From Rhodothermaceae bacterium (GTDB lineage Bacteria; Bacteroidota; Rhodothermia; Rhodothermales; Bin80), in NCBI GenBank assembly GCA_009841335.1, contig VXLY01000079.1:1-64000 (forward strand): a stretch of 64,000 nucleotides of DNA, read 5' to 3'. The translations under genes were made by a program, and so were the position numbers. Below the pieces are notes generated by a model, which saw nothing but the letters and a program-made list of their open reading frames with translations, was not told the DNA's origin and searched no databases. Positions 1-11,900 of the stretch are shown piece by piece. How positions within the stretch are numbered: position 1 is the stretch's first letter; each line of letters begins with the position of its first letter.

Positions 1-1464
1 GCCAAAAATACCCCCTCGCGACCCCCGAGTCAACCCGTACCTGTCGAAGTCAGGAGCGTTTTCGATGTTGCATCGGTATCGAAGCAATTCTGTGCATTTG
101 CTATTGCCCTTCTCGTTGATGAGGGAAGGATCGCACTTGATGATGATGTCCGAACGCATATGCCGGAGTTGCCGGATTTTGGACATACAATCACCCTTCG
201 GCATCTCCTTTATCATACCAGCGGGCTTCGAGACTGGCCAGGAATGCTTGCGATGGCTGGACGCAACATGGAGGATGTGATCTCTATGAACGAAATCACC
301 ACTTTTATCAAGAACCAGCGCACGTTAAATTTTGTCCCTGGAACGCAATACAGTTACTCCAATTCAGGTTACACTGTCCTCGCATTGCTGATTGAGCGTT
401 TGAGCGGGCAATCCTTCCGAACCTTCACGGAGGAAAGAATATTTGCACCGCTTGATATGACACGGACGCATTTTCAGGACGATCACGAAGAGATCATACC
501 CGGGCGCGTAATCAGCTACACTTCGCAATTCGGTAAACCTCGACGAATTGGTAACGGCCTCATGGCCCTCGGATCAAGTTCTTTGCACACGACGACTGAG
601 GACCTCCTGAAATGGGTACAAAACCTTGAAGACCAGAAAATAGGATCCCCAGCGGTACATGCCATGATGAGTTCGCAGGGACAGCTAAACGATGGATCTG
701 AGATTTCCTATGGCTTCGGGCTTGTCAGAGGGACTTACAGGGGATTGACAACAATCTCGCATTCGGGCGGATGGGCTGGTTTTCGTACCGTAATCCTGCG
801 AATACCCGATCATGAGTTCACCGCCATTGTGCTTAGCAATTCAGCCATTATGAACGCCCCAACCATGGCACAGCGCATTGCAGAGCACTACCTGGATGCA
901 TTCATGTCCCCGCCAAATCCACCTACCGTCACTGCGGACGATGTGCCTCCACTAAGCGACTACACGGGAGTTTATGACTTCGGGGAAGCAGCCGTTCTGC
1001 AGTTAATTGCCAGAGGGGAATCACTTTCAGCTCACTGGCCACCCACTCCACCAGTACCTGTTCAGCCAATTGGTGTAGACTCCCTCCGCATTCCAGCACT
1101 CAATCTGACTATCACATTCACACGCGATTCTTCGGGTTCAGTCACAAACGCATCCACACAGGGATTAAACGCCGAACGCCGTTACCAATCAGAGGATACG
1201 AACCTGTCTATGTATGAAGGATGCTACACAAGCGAAGAGCTTGGCGTATCCTACTCAGTTAATGCTCATGATACTGTACTGGTCGCAAGTGATCCTCGCG
1301 GTAAAAAACTAACTTTTACAAAGGCGGTTGACCATGTCTTTGTGGGTGACACCTGGTATGTACCTGTCATCCGCATGGAGGCGGATAAAACCACGGGAAC
1401 GGTGACACATTTTGAAGCCAACAACCCGCGCAGCCTGCACGTACGATTCATCAAAGGCTGCTAA
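1..1464 (+). CDS. Serine hydrolase, class C beta-lactamase/penicillin-binding-like (5' partial)
   Basis: The frame is open from the first base of the window, so the start and any signal peptide lie to the left; 487 residues are visible. The nucleophile motif S-V-S-K is at 73-84, upstream of the first internal ATG, so starting at that ATG (160) would remove the catalytic site. The Y-S-N motif is at 355-363 and the third motif, H-S-G-G, begins at 760. These are the three active-site motifs of the beta-lactamase-related serine hydrolase family (AmpC, EstB, D-aminopeptidases). About 200 residues after motif three form an additional beta-rich C-terminal domain, as in many periplasmic members. Substrate cannot be told; peptidase or esterase is as likely as beta-lactamase. 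The 3' end overlaps the convergent NHL gene by 4 bp. Confidence 0.9.
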   Translation, partial: AKNTPSRPPSQPVPVEVRSVFDVASVSKQFCAFAIALLVDEGRIALDDDVRTHMPELPDFGHTITLRHLLYHTSGLRDWPGMLAMAGRNMEDVISMNEITTFIKNQRTLNFVPGTQYSYSNSGYTVLALLIERLSGQSFRTFTEERIFAPLDMTRTHFQDDHEEIIPGRVISYTSQFGKPRRIGNGLMALGSSSLHTTTEDLLKWVQNLEDQKIGSPAVHAMMSSQGQLNDGSEISYGFGLVRGTYRGLTTISHSGGWAGFRTVILRIPDHEFTAIVLSNSAIMNAPTMAQRIAEHYLDAFMSPPNPPTVTADDVPPLSDYTGVYDFGEAAVLQLIARGESLSAHWPPTPPVPVQPIGVDSLRIPALNLTITFTRDSSGSVTNASTQGLNAERRYQSEDTNLSMYEGCYTSEELGVSYSVNAHDTVLVASDPRGKKLTFTKAVDHVFVGDTWYVPVIRMEADKTTGTVTHFEANNPRSLHVRFIKGC

Positions 1465-2513
1465 ATCCGCTCCAGCTTGATAGGATAAGTCTTGCCTGCG
1501 TTCCACTGGCAGACATACAGGTTTTCGTCTGTGTCCACGCAAACATCGTGGCAGTGGTTGAAAATGGGCTCATCCTGCAACATGAGCTGGAGAACCCCAT
1601 TTTCATAGACGGGCGGGGTTCCACCAGGATTCGAAACCACGCGATCGTTCTTGTCCAGAATCGTTACAAATCCAGAATCAGGCGTCTGATTTAGGTACCG
1701 GAGCCTTGACCAGCACACGCCTGAATACAGCATCTCTCCGTGAATCACCGCACGGCACACATACGCACCAGGGAGAAAGATCGTCGAGAGGTAATCTCCA
1801 TTGAGAGAAAACCGCTTAAAGGCATTGTGGGCCCGACTCGTGCATATCAGCGATGGATTACCTGGATCACGCAGATCTACGCACACACCGTGTACTGTTT
1901 GGAACTGATGATCCTCGTCCCCCCTACCCCCGAACTTTCGAATGTACTCGCCCACGGCATTAAACTGGAGAACCCATTGTGAACCATAACCATCGGCTAC
2001 GTAAATGTCCCCATTCGGTCCGACAGCGGTTTCTGTTGGATGATAGGCGTCAGACTCCGCATATGCTCCGACTTCATGTGGATGGGGAAGCCTGAGGACT
2101 ACCTGACCATCCAGCGTGGTCTTGACAACCTGCGGGTTTCCATCGAAACCGTTATCACAAATCAACAGAAATTCCTCTCCGCCAGCGTTCCATAGCGTCA
2201 GGCCATGCCCATAAGGATAAGCATTGCCCCAGGTATCAAGTACCGTGCCCGACCTGTCATAGATCAATACATTATTACGTGTTTCATCTCCAATCATGAT
2301 CAGACGCCCCGCGCTGTCCTGGACCATCTCGTGGCAGTTATTTACGGGCACGAGGCCTGGATCCTGTTGCCCCCAATTCCTATGCACACGGTAACGGTAG
2401 TCACCGTGACCAATGATCTCGTCCGGTTCAGTCGGTTTGATGAGAATGTTTCCTGAAAACAGGCCCGCGCCTGCGGCCTGGATGGTAAGTTGGGTAAATG
2501 CGCGTCGATTCAT
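1461..2513 (-). CDS. NHL-repeat beta-propeller protein, Tat-exported
   Basis: The start is placed at the ATG giving MNRRAFTQLT, because this yields a twin-arginine-like N-terminus followed by a hydrophobic stretch (residues about 8-22); a longer reading would begin 11 codons upstream. The mature part (350 residues in all) has repeated blades with motifs such as NGDIYVADGYGSQ, GVCVDLRDPGNPS and DVCVDTDENLYVCQW, typical of NHL/six-bladed propellers. It resembles the peptidyl-alpha-hydroxyglycine alpha-amidating-lyase-like branch. Several His and Cys residues near blade ends could bind metal, but this is inference. It is probably periplasmic or cell-surface. It converges on the serine hydrolase with a 4-bp overlap, so the two cannot share a transcript. 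Enzymatic role unknown. Confidence 0.8.
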   Translation of the reverse strand: MNRRAFTQLTIQAAGAGLFSGNILIKPTEPDEIIGHGDYRYRVHRNWGQQDPGLVPVNNCHEMVQDSAGRLIMIGDETRNNVLIYDRSGTVLDTWGNAYPYGHGLTLWNAGGEEFLLICDNGFDGNPQVVKTTLDGQVVLRLPHPHEVGAYAESDAYHPTETAVGPNGDIYVADGYGSQWVLQFNAVGEYIRKFGGRGDEDHQFQTVHGVCVDLRDPGNPSLICTSRAHNAFKRFSLNGDYLSTIFLPGAYVCRAVIHGEMLYSGVCWSRLRYLNQTPDSGFVTILDKNDRVVSNPGGTPPVYENGVLQLMLQDEPIFNHCHDVCVDTDENLYVCQWNAGKTYPIKLERI

Positions 2514-2582
2514 GGTGAATTGTTTTATGCCACTAAGATTAATCACGGATCATTCGCAAGTCGGCCGTGGTGGTCCATCATA

Positions 2583-2873
2583 CTAGGTCTGACTTGGCCC
2601 TAATACTTTGCAGTTTAAATTGACTGAACCCACAAGGCATTCCCCATTATTGAGGACCGCACGATAAACACTCACGTAAAACATACCTGTGACCGGCAAC
2701 GAACAACTTATTGAATGATGAGGTTTCCCCTTTGCCTCACAGCGGCCTACTCCATCATTGGCAGGAGAAAAAATTTTACTGAATTTCCCATCAGAGATCT
2801 TGAAGTCCAGAACTAGCCTGATTCCCCAACCAAAGAACCTCTTGGGGCGCACTTGGCCATACTTGATCCTCAA
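2583..2873 (-). CDS. Short hypothetical ORF downstream of the PKS gene
   Basis: A 96-residue frame whose first possible start is a TTG; no ATG start is available, and the frame is open a further 22 codons upstream to a stop at 2940-2942. The C-terminal part (FYVSVYRAVLNNGECLVG) looks like a beta-strand-rich secreted domain with three Cys residues, but no signal peptide is present. It lies 98 bp past the PKS stop on the same strand and could be the tail of a decayed gene. I do not recognise a family. It may equally be chance. Confidence 0.25.
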   Translation of the reverse strand: MRIKYGQVRPKRFFGWGIRLVLDFKISDGKFSKIFSPANDGVGRCEAKGKPHHSISCSLPVTGMFYVSVYRAVLNNGECLVGSVNLNCKVLGPSQT

Positions 2874-2971
2874 ACTGATACCTGGAGAGCCCCCGCGGGC
2901 ATGATTAATTTTGGGGATTCGATCCCGAAATGGGTCACATTATCAACAGGCTACTAAGATACCGGAGAAGC

Positions 2972-5900
2972 TTAAGTCTTGAACCAGTAATGTTCGCGTT
3001 GGAATGGATAACTGGGCAGCGAGATTCGACTCCTCTTTTCTCCGGCAAACAGTCCTGAAAAATTCAGTTTGAGACCTGCCTCATACAACCTTGCAACGGA
3101 TTGGGAAAAACTACTCCCCATAGATCCGTCAGTCGAACCATTTCGTGGTCTTTTGAAGCTTGCCAATACAATCGGCACCTGTACACCATTCGTAGTCTGC
3201 TGTGCGACCTTTGGCCAGTCTGAAAGAATCTTTGACTTCAAGAGCATGTCAGGACCAACTTCCACTACAGCAGTTACTCCCATTTTCGCAATCGTCGCAA
3301 CACATTTGCCAAGTGCCGCGGGTGAACGCGTCTGCCTAGTCCAATACGCTGCATCCATAGATAACTCGGGGCTTACCTGTAGGCCAGTCGAACCACTCAC
3401 CATCTGGGTGGACGGTGGTGCGAAGGATACCTCTTCCAGGATGGCTTGAGCATTCCCGTTTTCGAGATATCCATCCATCAGTTCAGTACACCGCGCCGCA
3501 AGGACCAGTCCATCCTCAAGCTTCAAAACACCGGCTGCATACGCAGCTGCTAGCTCCCCCGTACTAATCCCAACGACCACATCTGGAGAAACCCCGACAC
3601 TCTCCCATAGCGCAACCTGGGCGCATTGGAGGGCAAAAACGGCTGGGGACCGCCATACCTCCGAGTCCGAAAGATTATTTGAACGACCAAACATCACATC
3701 CAGTAGGGAGCCTCCGAATTCTCCTTGAAGTAGCTCATCACACCGATCCAGGACTGCACGCACGACTGGCTCGCTACGATACAATTCTTCTCCCATTTCA
3801 AGTCCTAGGGTCTCCTCCGCATTGAAGACGAATGCTACCTTTGGAGCTATTTCAGGCACTGGTAATCTTCCATTCGTGCTAGCGACGCTCATCAGTCCAT
3901 TCCGCAGTGACTGTTCATCATCATAAGTAATGCCGGCACGATGAGATAAGTGACTCCTTCCCACTGCTGCCGTCCAGGCCATATCTGATAGCAATGCGTC
4001 CGAGTTCTTTTCGGGCGGCTTTTTGAAATGCTCATCCAACCAGGAAAGGTATCCTCCCGCCAACGCTTGTAGTGCCTCGTTTGATTTCGCAGATAGGGGC
4101 AGAACCCTCATGCGCCGCTGATCTTCATCTACAGGATCTGGTAGGTTTACTCCCATCTTCAGATCGGGAACAGCAATATATTCTGGCGAACCTATAGGAA
4201 CACAAAGTCCCGAATCGCCCGGTACACTGTAACCCTCAACCACAACGTGGGCGTTCGCCCCTGAAATTGCAAAAGCACTGACTCCCGCCCGCGGTGGCCG
4301 GTCAGCTCGGCTTGGCCAGTCTATTTTCTCCGATGTGACTTTAACCGGCAATTGATCCCACTCCACATGCGGGTTCGGCTCCTCAAAATGCAAATGCTTC
4401 GGGATCACTCTCCGCTCCATTGCTAACAACACTTTAATGAGACCCGCAACTCCCGCCGCTGACTCAAGATGCCCAATATTGGTCTTTGCCGTTCCAAGCA
4501 AAAGCGGGCGATCTGCTTCACGATCCCTACCATATACGGAAGCAACTGAGTTCACTTCAATCGGATCTCCCAATTGGGAACCAGTTCCATGTGCTTCCAG
4601 AAAGTCAACCTCAGAAGGCGGAATACCAGCCCGACGAAGCGCATCTTCCAGCACCTGCTTCTGTGCCTGACCGCTCGGTACCGTAAGCGATGCACTCGGA
4701 CCATTTTGATTCAATGCAGAACCACGGATCACACCCCATATTCGATCCCCATCGGACACGGCATCACTTAGTCGCTTAAGAATTACAACGCCGCAGCCCT
4801 CTCCCCGAACGAAACCATCTGCACTTGCATCAAATGTCCGGCAATTTCCGCTTGACGATAGCATGCCGTACTCCGCCATAAACCTATTGATCGCAGGAGA
4901 AAGAACCACATGGACACCTCCCGTCAGAGCAAGATCCACATCTCCAGATTTGAGATCGGAAGCTGCCTGATGAATTGCAGCCAAAGAAGATGCGCAGGTC
5001 ATATCCACCGCCACAGCTGGTCCCATCAGCCCCAACAGAAAAGCGACACGTCCGATAGCGACACTTCCTGCAGTGCCGAGATAGTTGTACTCCTGATCGC
5101 TTCCCGAAATTAAATCACGGTATTCACTGGCTGCCATGCCAATATACGTTCCCGTTCGGCTGTGCCTGAGGGAATCGGGATCCATTGCAGCATCTTCAAG
5201 GGCCTGCCAACTGGTCTCCAGGAGCATACGTTGCCTCGGATCCATGCCGCGGGCCTCAATCGGACGGATATTGAAGAATCCTGCATCAAACTGATCCAAC
5301 CCGTCCAGAAATGATCCCAGTCTCAGGATAGGATCGTCAGCAGCAGGATCCCCCGCTACCCCCTCCCATGGACCAGAATCAGGGCGTCCATCCGAAACGG
5401 TATTGCCCCCGGATTCAAGCAATTCCCAAAATGCCTCAATGTCCGGTGCGCCAGGAAAACGACACGCCATTCCGATCACTGCAATGCCGTCCTCCTCGTT
5501 CCGCACAACTGGTTGTTGTTGTGTAACGAGCTGCAGCGGGGCGGGAGCAGGACCGAGTGATCCTAATTCATCGGCCAAGTGCTCCGCCAGCATGTTGATG
5601 TCCGGATAGTCAAATACCACTGTATTTGATGCAACATACTCGTCAGCAAATGCGCGATTAAGCCGATTCCGTAGTTCAACGGCCATCAATGAATCCATCC
5701 CTAAGTCGAAAAATCCCACAGTAGACGAGGGAGCACTCGGCAAGCGCAAGACTGCTTGTAACTCTTGCTGGAGGAAGGATATGAGCAGATCCTTGTGTTC
5801 CGCTGCCGGCATTCTGCGCAACTGGGATATGGGATCTTCCAGGAAGACTGTCGTATCGGCTTCTTCCTCAGATGTGTCTTGAAGCAAATCACCCAGTATA

Positions 5901-8900
5901 GCAGGCCGATCCTCACTAGCCTTCTGAAAAACTTCCCAGTCCATCGCCATGACCACAGAATGCGTTACATCTGCACGTACCAGTTTATCAAGCGCCTTGA
6001 TACCCTGCTGTGGAGTGAACCAGCGGCCACCAAGTGCAGCCCTCCGTTCCTCAATACTCTCCTTTCGTTCCGCAGCTTCGCCAATTTCCGACCAGGCCCC
6101 CCAGGCAATTGCCTGACCTGGAAGTCCAATCGCACGCCGATGCGCAGCAAGCTGATCCAAGAATGCATTCGCAGTCGCGTGATTTGCCTGTCCCGGATTC
6201 CCCATGACCCCTACGCGACTTGAAAAAAGAACAAACAAATCCAGATCACAATCTGCAGTAGCACGATGCAAATGCCATGCACCTACTACTTTGGGCCATA
6301 ATACCTGCTCAAACCTATCCCACGTCTGATTTCCTAGTGCACCATCTGATAATACACCTACACTATGGATTACTCCGGCAAGGGGCGGCAATTCCTCCCG
6401 TATATCCGCAAGCATTTTGTCCACCGCGTCGAGATCCGTCACATCTGCAAGAGCTACTCGCACGGTAACGCCACGCGCTTGCAATGAATCAACTACCTCC
6501 TGTGCCTCCCCTTCCGGTGGGCGCCGCCCGTTCAGCACGATGGCGCCTGCTCCATGATCCGCCAACCAATTTGCGACAGCAAGCCCAATTCCTCCCAGAC
6601 CGCCAGTAACCAAATATGTTCGATCCCCTCTTAACTGCCCCCTAACCAGGGCTGATGTCGTGACTACAATCTTGCCAAGGTGGCGGGCGGACCGCATGAA
6701 CTGCAGAGCAGCACTTGCTTCGGCCAGCGGCCATCTGCTATGACGAATGGGCGTTAGACTCCCTTCGCTAAATTGTTTCAGTAAGTTCCTAAGAACCCGG
6801 CCAACCCACTCGGGGTCCGTTTTTTTGAGTACGTCTAGTTCAAGAATGGCGTATTTCACATCTGGGCGTACGGCCGCCATCTCCTCTTCACTCAGAATAT
6901 CCCGTCTTGCTAATTCTACAAATCGACCTCCCTGAACAAGGCATGACAGACTCGCATCAATGAAACCCTCGCTCGTAAGACTATTCAGTACTACATCAAT
7001 TCCCTCACCATCTGTAGCCTCAAGGATTTCTGCTCCGAAAAGTGTATCACGACTATTGAATACATGCTCCACCCCTAACGAACGCAGGTATTTCTGCTTT
7101 GGGGCACTTGCCGTTGCAAAAACTTCGGCCCCTACGGCCTGAGCCAACTGAATGGCTGCCAAACCCACACCACCCGCTCCGGCATGAATCAGCACCCGAT
7201 CACCAGCCTCCAAGCCCGAAAACTCGTATGACAGCGCAGCTGAAACAAAAGCACTCGGCACCGTAGCCATTTCCGATACAGAGAACCCCTCTGGTGCACG
7301 CGCTACAAGTTCTCCATGTGTCACCATCTCCGCTGCGAATGCACCAAACCCCAGCCCAACTACGTGATCACCAACCGAAACAGTTGTCACCTCAGAGCCT
7401 ATCTCCAGTACATCTCCACATACCTCCCTGCCGAGATTTCCCTCTTGAATGAATGCGAGAGAACGAAATACGTCCCAGAAATTAAGACCGGCGGCCTTGA
7501 CTGCGACACGAACCTCTTTCGGCTCCAATCCCCGATGAGACAGCGTCTTGACGTGGATGTTTTCAATTACGCCATCTGGATCTGGGGCAAGCACCCAAGG
7601 AGCGTCATTCGGAAAACTGAGACGTTCCAAGCCAGCATTCTCTCTGGCCAGACGTGCTACGTTTCGTCGTCCGTTACGATAGGCAATATGATTTTCATGG
7701 TCAGGGTTGAGCAGCTCCGTCACCAGATCGGGTTTTGCTGCAGTTTCGGCTGGATCCAAGTCAATCATTCTTGTCTGCAGATGCGTCAATTCCCGGGATA
7801 CACCCTTACCGAATCCCCATAATGCCGCACCAGCTATCTGGCCTGTGAACTCCCTTTCCAGCACTTGGGCACCCCGAGTAATAAACCAGATGCCTTTGTC
7901 CGGTAAGACGTTGGTGTCTATTACTGCCTGTACCAGTACCAGCGCACTCTCCACGATTCGCCTGGTATCCTGCGCCATCTCATCGGTTGAAGCATTTGGA
8001 CCTGCGCCATCAAGTGCGCCAAGATGCACAACTCCCTTCAGCGGCAAATCTTTGGAAACGCTTCGCAGCAACTCTTCCCACGATTCCCGGCAACTAATGT
8101 CGATGGCGACCTGGATCATTCCAGGTTCCTCTGATTCAAGGGCGAGATTCTTGGAGTCTGCTACACCAGCTTCCACGAGTACAACTGTCTGGTTATTGCT
8201 GACCAAGTCTTCTGCAAGACATTGGGCGGTCCCATTGTGATCGGCCACCAGTACCCAAACACCGGTACGCTCCTGTATTTCGGTGGGACCTTGGGCTACG
8301 ATCACCCCCTTGTCGTGTCTTCTGATTGCATCAGTTTCCTCAATTCCCAGGATCTCCACCTCACCAAAACCTGCATCGCTAAGTGCACGCCGCCATACTG
8401 CCGGACTGGCCAAAGCATGGTGAGGACGGTAGTCATCGGCAAACCGCCACCAGCCGTCCAGTTGCCCGAACGTCAGATCCATCCAGCCCTGCCCACTCAG
8501 GTTCTCAAGCGCTACCAATTGACCAGACGGTGCGAGAAGATCCCGACAGTACTCAAGCGTCTCATGAAGATATCGAGTGGCATGTATCACATTGGAGGCA
8601 ATCAGCAAATCGTAGCTGTGCATCTCAAAGCCCTGCGCTACAGGATCATTTTCAATATTTAGCGGGCGGTATTCCATTGGTTTACCCCCAAATCGTGCTT
8701 CCGCCTCCGCAAAGAAGCCCGCCGAAATATCGGTATACATATAATCAAAACGCCCCTCTGGGAGTTCGGGAAGGATGGCGGCAGTGGCAGAGCCTGTGCC
8801 CGCACCAACCTCAATGATCCTCAGGTGGCGCTCGGCTGGCAATTCGCTTACAAGCGCAGATACCGTTTCTTTTAGAATACGGTTTGCCGCTCGAGCCACC

Positions 8901-11900
8901 GGCGCTTTGAGGTACAGATCTCCTGGAGTCGGATCTCCGCTACTGAAAAGCAGTGTCAGTGGATCCTTCTGAGCACGAAGCACTTCGCCCAAGGCAGTTC
9001 CACAACGCCGAAAGAGCCCGACCTCGGTTGTACCGTGAGGAAACCGCTCAGCCATCCCATCTGCAAACTCTTCCAGATCCACCGGCATTTCGTCGGGCAA
9101 TGCATCTCCAGATGCAATCCTGACAACAAAGGAGCCATCTAGCTCCTCCACAATTCCGGACTTGGCCAGCATCTCAAGCATTCGACGAAAGACGCGCTCG
9201 TGATCTGAAATGACCCCCAATCGTTTCCGTAGAACCTCCGATTCTATAATGTCCCCTTGCTTACGCTTCCACCCCAGTTCCTCCAAAGTTGCGAGCGCAC
9301 GCGAGCGAGACCACCGCTCCAGATCATCTAGGAGAGCATTCCTCTCTTCGGGTTGAACCCCTTCTTCGCTCAAATACGCTGACAGAAGCCCAGAACTCGC
9401 CGCAACCGTTCCCGGGGATGGAAGAAAATCTGCCGACAGTACTGCCGGAACTAAAGGACTTTCACGCCAGAGAATTTCGTACAGAAGATCATCAATATCT
9501 TCTACCGCGGAAAGCAACGCTCCCCGGGTCGCACGCTTCACAATATACCCGCTCAATCCACCAATCAGAGTACCATCCGTGTCATAAATGCGCAGTTCGG
9601 CGCTCATTATCTCCGCGGTGGAACCTGATTTTTCTTTTGCCCCCTTTGAGACCTCCTTCATTCTGACATGACAAACCACATTGTTCGGCAGTCGTCCTGA
9701 TAACCAGAGGCGATCCCAGCCAAATGGTAGATAAGTCGTCTCCCCTTCAACTCCGCCCGGGTTACGTGCGGCAGCTACAACCTGGAAACACCCATCCAGA
9801 ATCAGAGGGTGAATGTCCAACTCATTACTTTCAATTGTGTCAGGGAAAGACACTTCCCCTACTGCTTCTCCGGGTTTGTACCAAAATCTCTTGAGTGTGC
9901 GGAAGGAGGATCTTAGGTCAATTCCCGTGTCGGCTCTAGCCTGGTAGTAAGATGAAGCACTTCCAGTAGACATCCCGGCCCTCAGATCTTCCAGATTAAC
10001 CTGGCCACTTTCTTCCGGCATCGCGGTAGCCGAAGACAAGCTGCCCTCCACATGCATCACCCAATCCTCTCCCTCTCCCCGACTGAATATCTGTATGCGT
10101 TGGGGCTTTTCGGCCTCCGCAGGAGCAATAAGAATCTGCATTTCCCGCCCATCATCGTCCTCACTATCACTGGATTTTTGCTCTGGAAACACTAGTGCGT
10201 TATGCAACTGCATATCTTCCACGATCACCAATCCGCTCCCTTCAGTGAGACATGCCGAGGCTGCCATGGCACCATAGAGTGCACCAGGGGCAATGACCCG
10301 GCCGAACACCTGGTGATCTTGCAGCCAATTTGGACTTGATCGGAAGACCTCCGTTTCGTACACCACCTCACCACTCGCAAAATCACGTCGTGAACCCAAC
10401 AGGGGATGATCGCCTGCGCTGAAACCGCGCCTCTTTGACTCTTTGATCCAGTAGTGATCACGCAGGAACGGATAGCCCGGCAACTGAATACGCCGCCGAA
10501 CCTCGCCCGCAAAGAGTCCCTCAAATTGAATGGTCAGACCCGCCTGGTACGCCTGAGCAACGGCCTGTTGAAAATCACTCGTCGCCGCATCCTCCGGCAT
10601 ATCACCGGAGGGCACCTGGAGGCTTGAAATCATGAACGGCGGCGTCTGAGACTCAGGCCAAGCCAGCGCCACCATATTGGTCAGAATCGGACGCGGACCA
10701 ACTTCAATTATTAGATCAACCCCGAGCTCCGAAAGTGTTTGAACACCCAATGCAAACGCGACCGCTTCGCGACCATGCCGCCGCCAATAAGCACCATCAA
10801 GAGTCTGACCGGACCCCACCACTTCCCCTGTTAAATTGCTCACTACTTTCAGCGAAGGAGCCTGGATCGCAATCTCACTCAGAGACGCTTCCAATGTATC
10901 CAAGACCGGCTCCATCATCGCACTGTGAAACGCCTTGGACGTATTCAGACGTTTGACTCGGATACCCTCGGATTCAAAATGTTCGATGATCGACTGGATC
11001 CGGGGGATCGGGCCACTAACAACCTGGTGCGTACCGTTATTCGCCGAAACGCTCAACCCAATACCCGGTGTTGATGCGTTTATCTCCTCAACCGCGGAGG
11101 CTACCTGCGCTGGGGGGGCAAAAACAGCAGCCATGGCACCAGGGTCTGTCTCTGCAAACAGAGCACCTCGTGTGATCGCAAACCGCATCCCGTCTTCTAA
11201 GCTGAATACTCCCGCCGCCTGCGCAGCCGCCAACTCCCCAACACTGTGTCCAATCACCACAGAGGGCTGAATTCCTATACTTGCCCAAAGGGCAGTAAGT
11301 GCACACTCCAACGCGTAAAGAGCTGGCTGCTCCCACGCCGTATTGCTTAAATCACAATCGGTACGTCCAAAAATAGCGTCCAACAGCGAGAGCTTTCGCT
11401 CGGCCTGGAATACTGCTTCGCATCGATCAAACACCGCCCGTGCAACCGGTTCGCATTCATAGATCGCGCGCCCCATACCGGTCCACTGACTTCCCTGTCC
11501 GGTATAAGCGAACGCTATTTTGGTTGCGGCTTGAGGACGGATGTTTTCAGCCGAATCAGCAAGCGCTGTGAGCTTCTGTCTCAGGGATACCTCATCCTGA
11601 AAAACTACGCCGGAGCGATACTCAAAATGACTTCGCCCCATCGCCGCCGTCCACGCCATGTCTGCGAATAATGGCGCTGCTGCGGAGCCATTCAGTGTAA
11701 CTTCTTGCCCGCGCTCATCCAGCCACTGCATATAATTCCCCGCGATTGACTGCAAGGCGGCCGGAGATTTGCCAGATAGGGGAAGTAGTCGTACCTGTCG
11801 CTGCGGAGTAACCTCTCCATCGGACAATGGGGATTCACGCTCCCCTGACGCTGACACAGTCTGGGGTACATTTATTACCCGATTCCGGTCATTTGACGTT

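Noticed and set aside
160-1464. Start of the serine hydrolase at the ATG at 160
   Set aside because: The reading frame is open to the window edge and the catalytic S-V-S-K lies upstream of that ATG.
2914-2926. tRNA-like T-arm (GGGAT-TCG-ATCCC) downstream of the PKS
   Set aside because: The loop has only 3 bases and no acceptor, D or anticodon arms can be drawn around it on either strand. It is a simple 5-bp hairpin.
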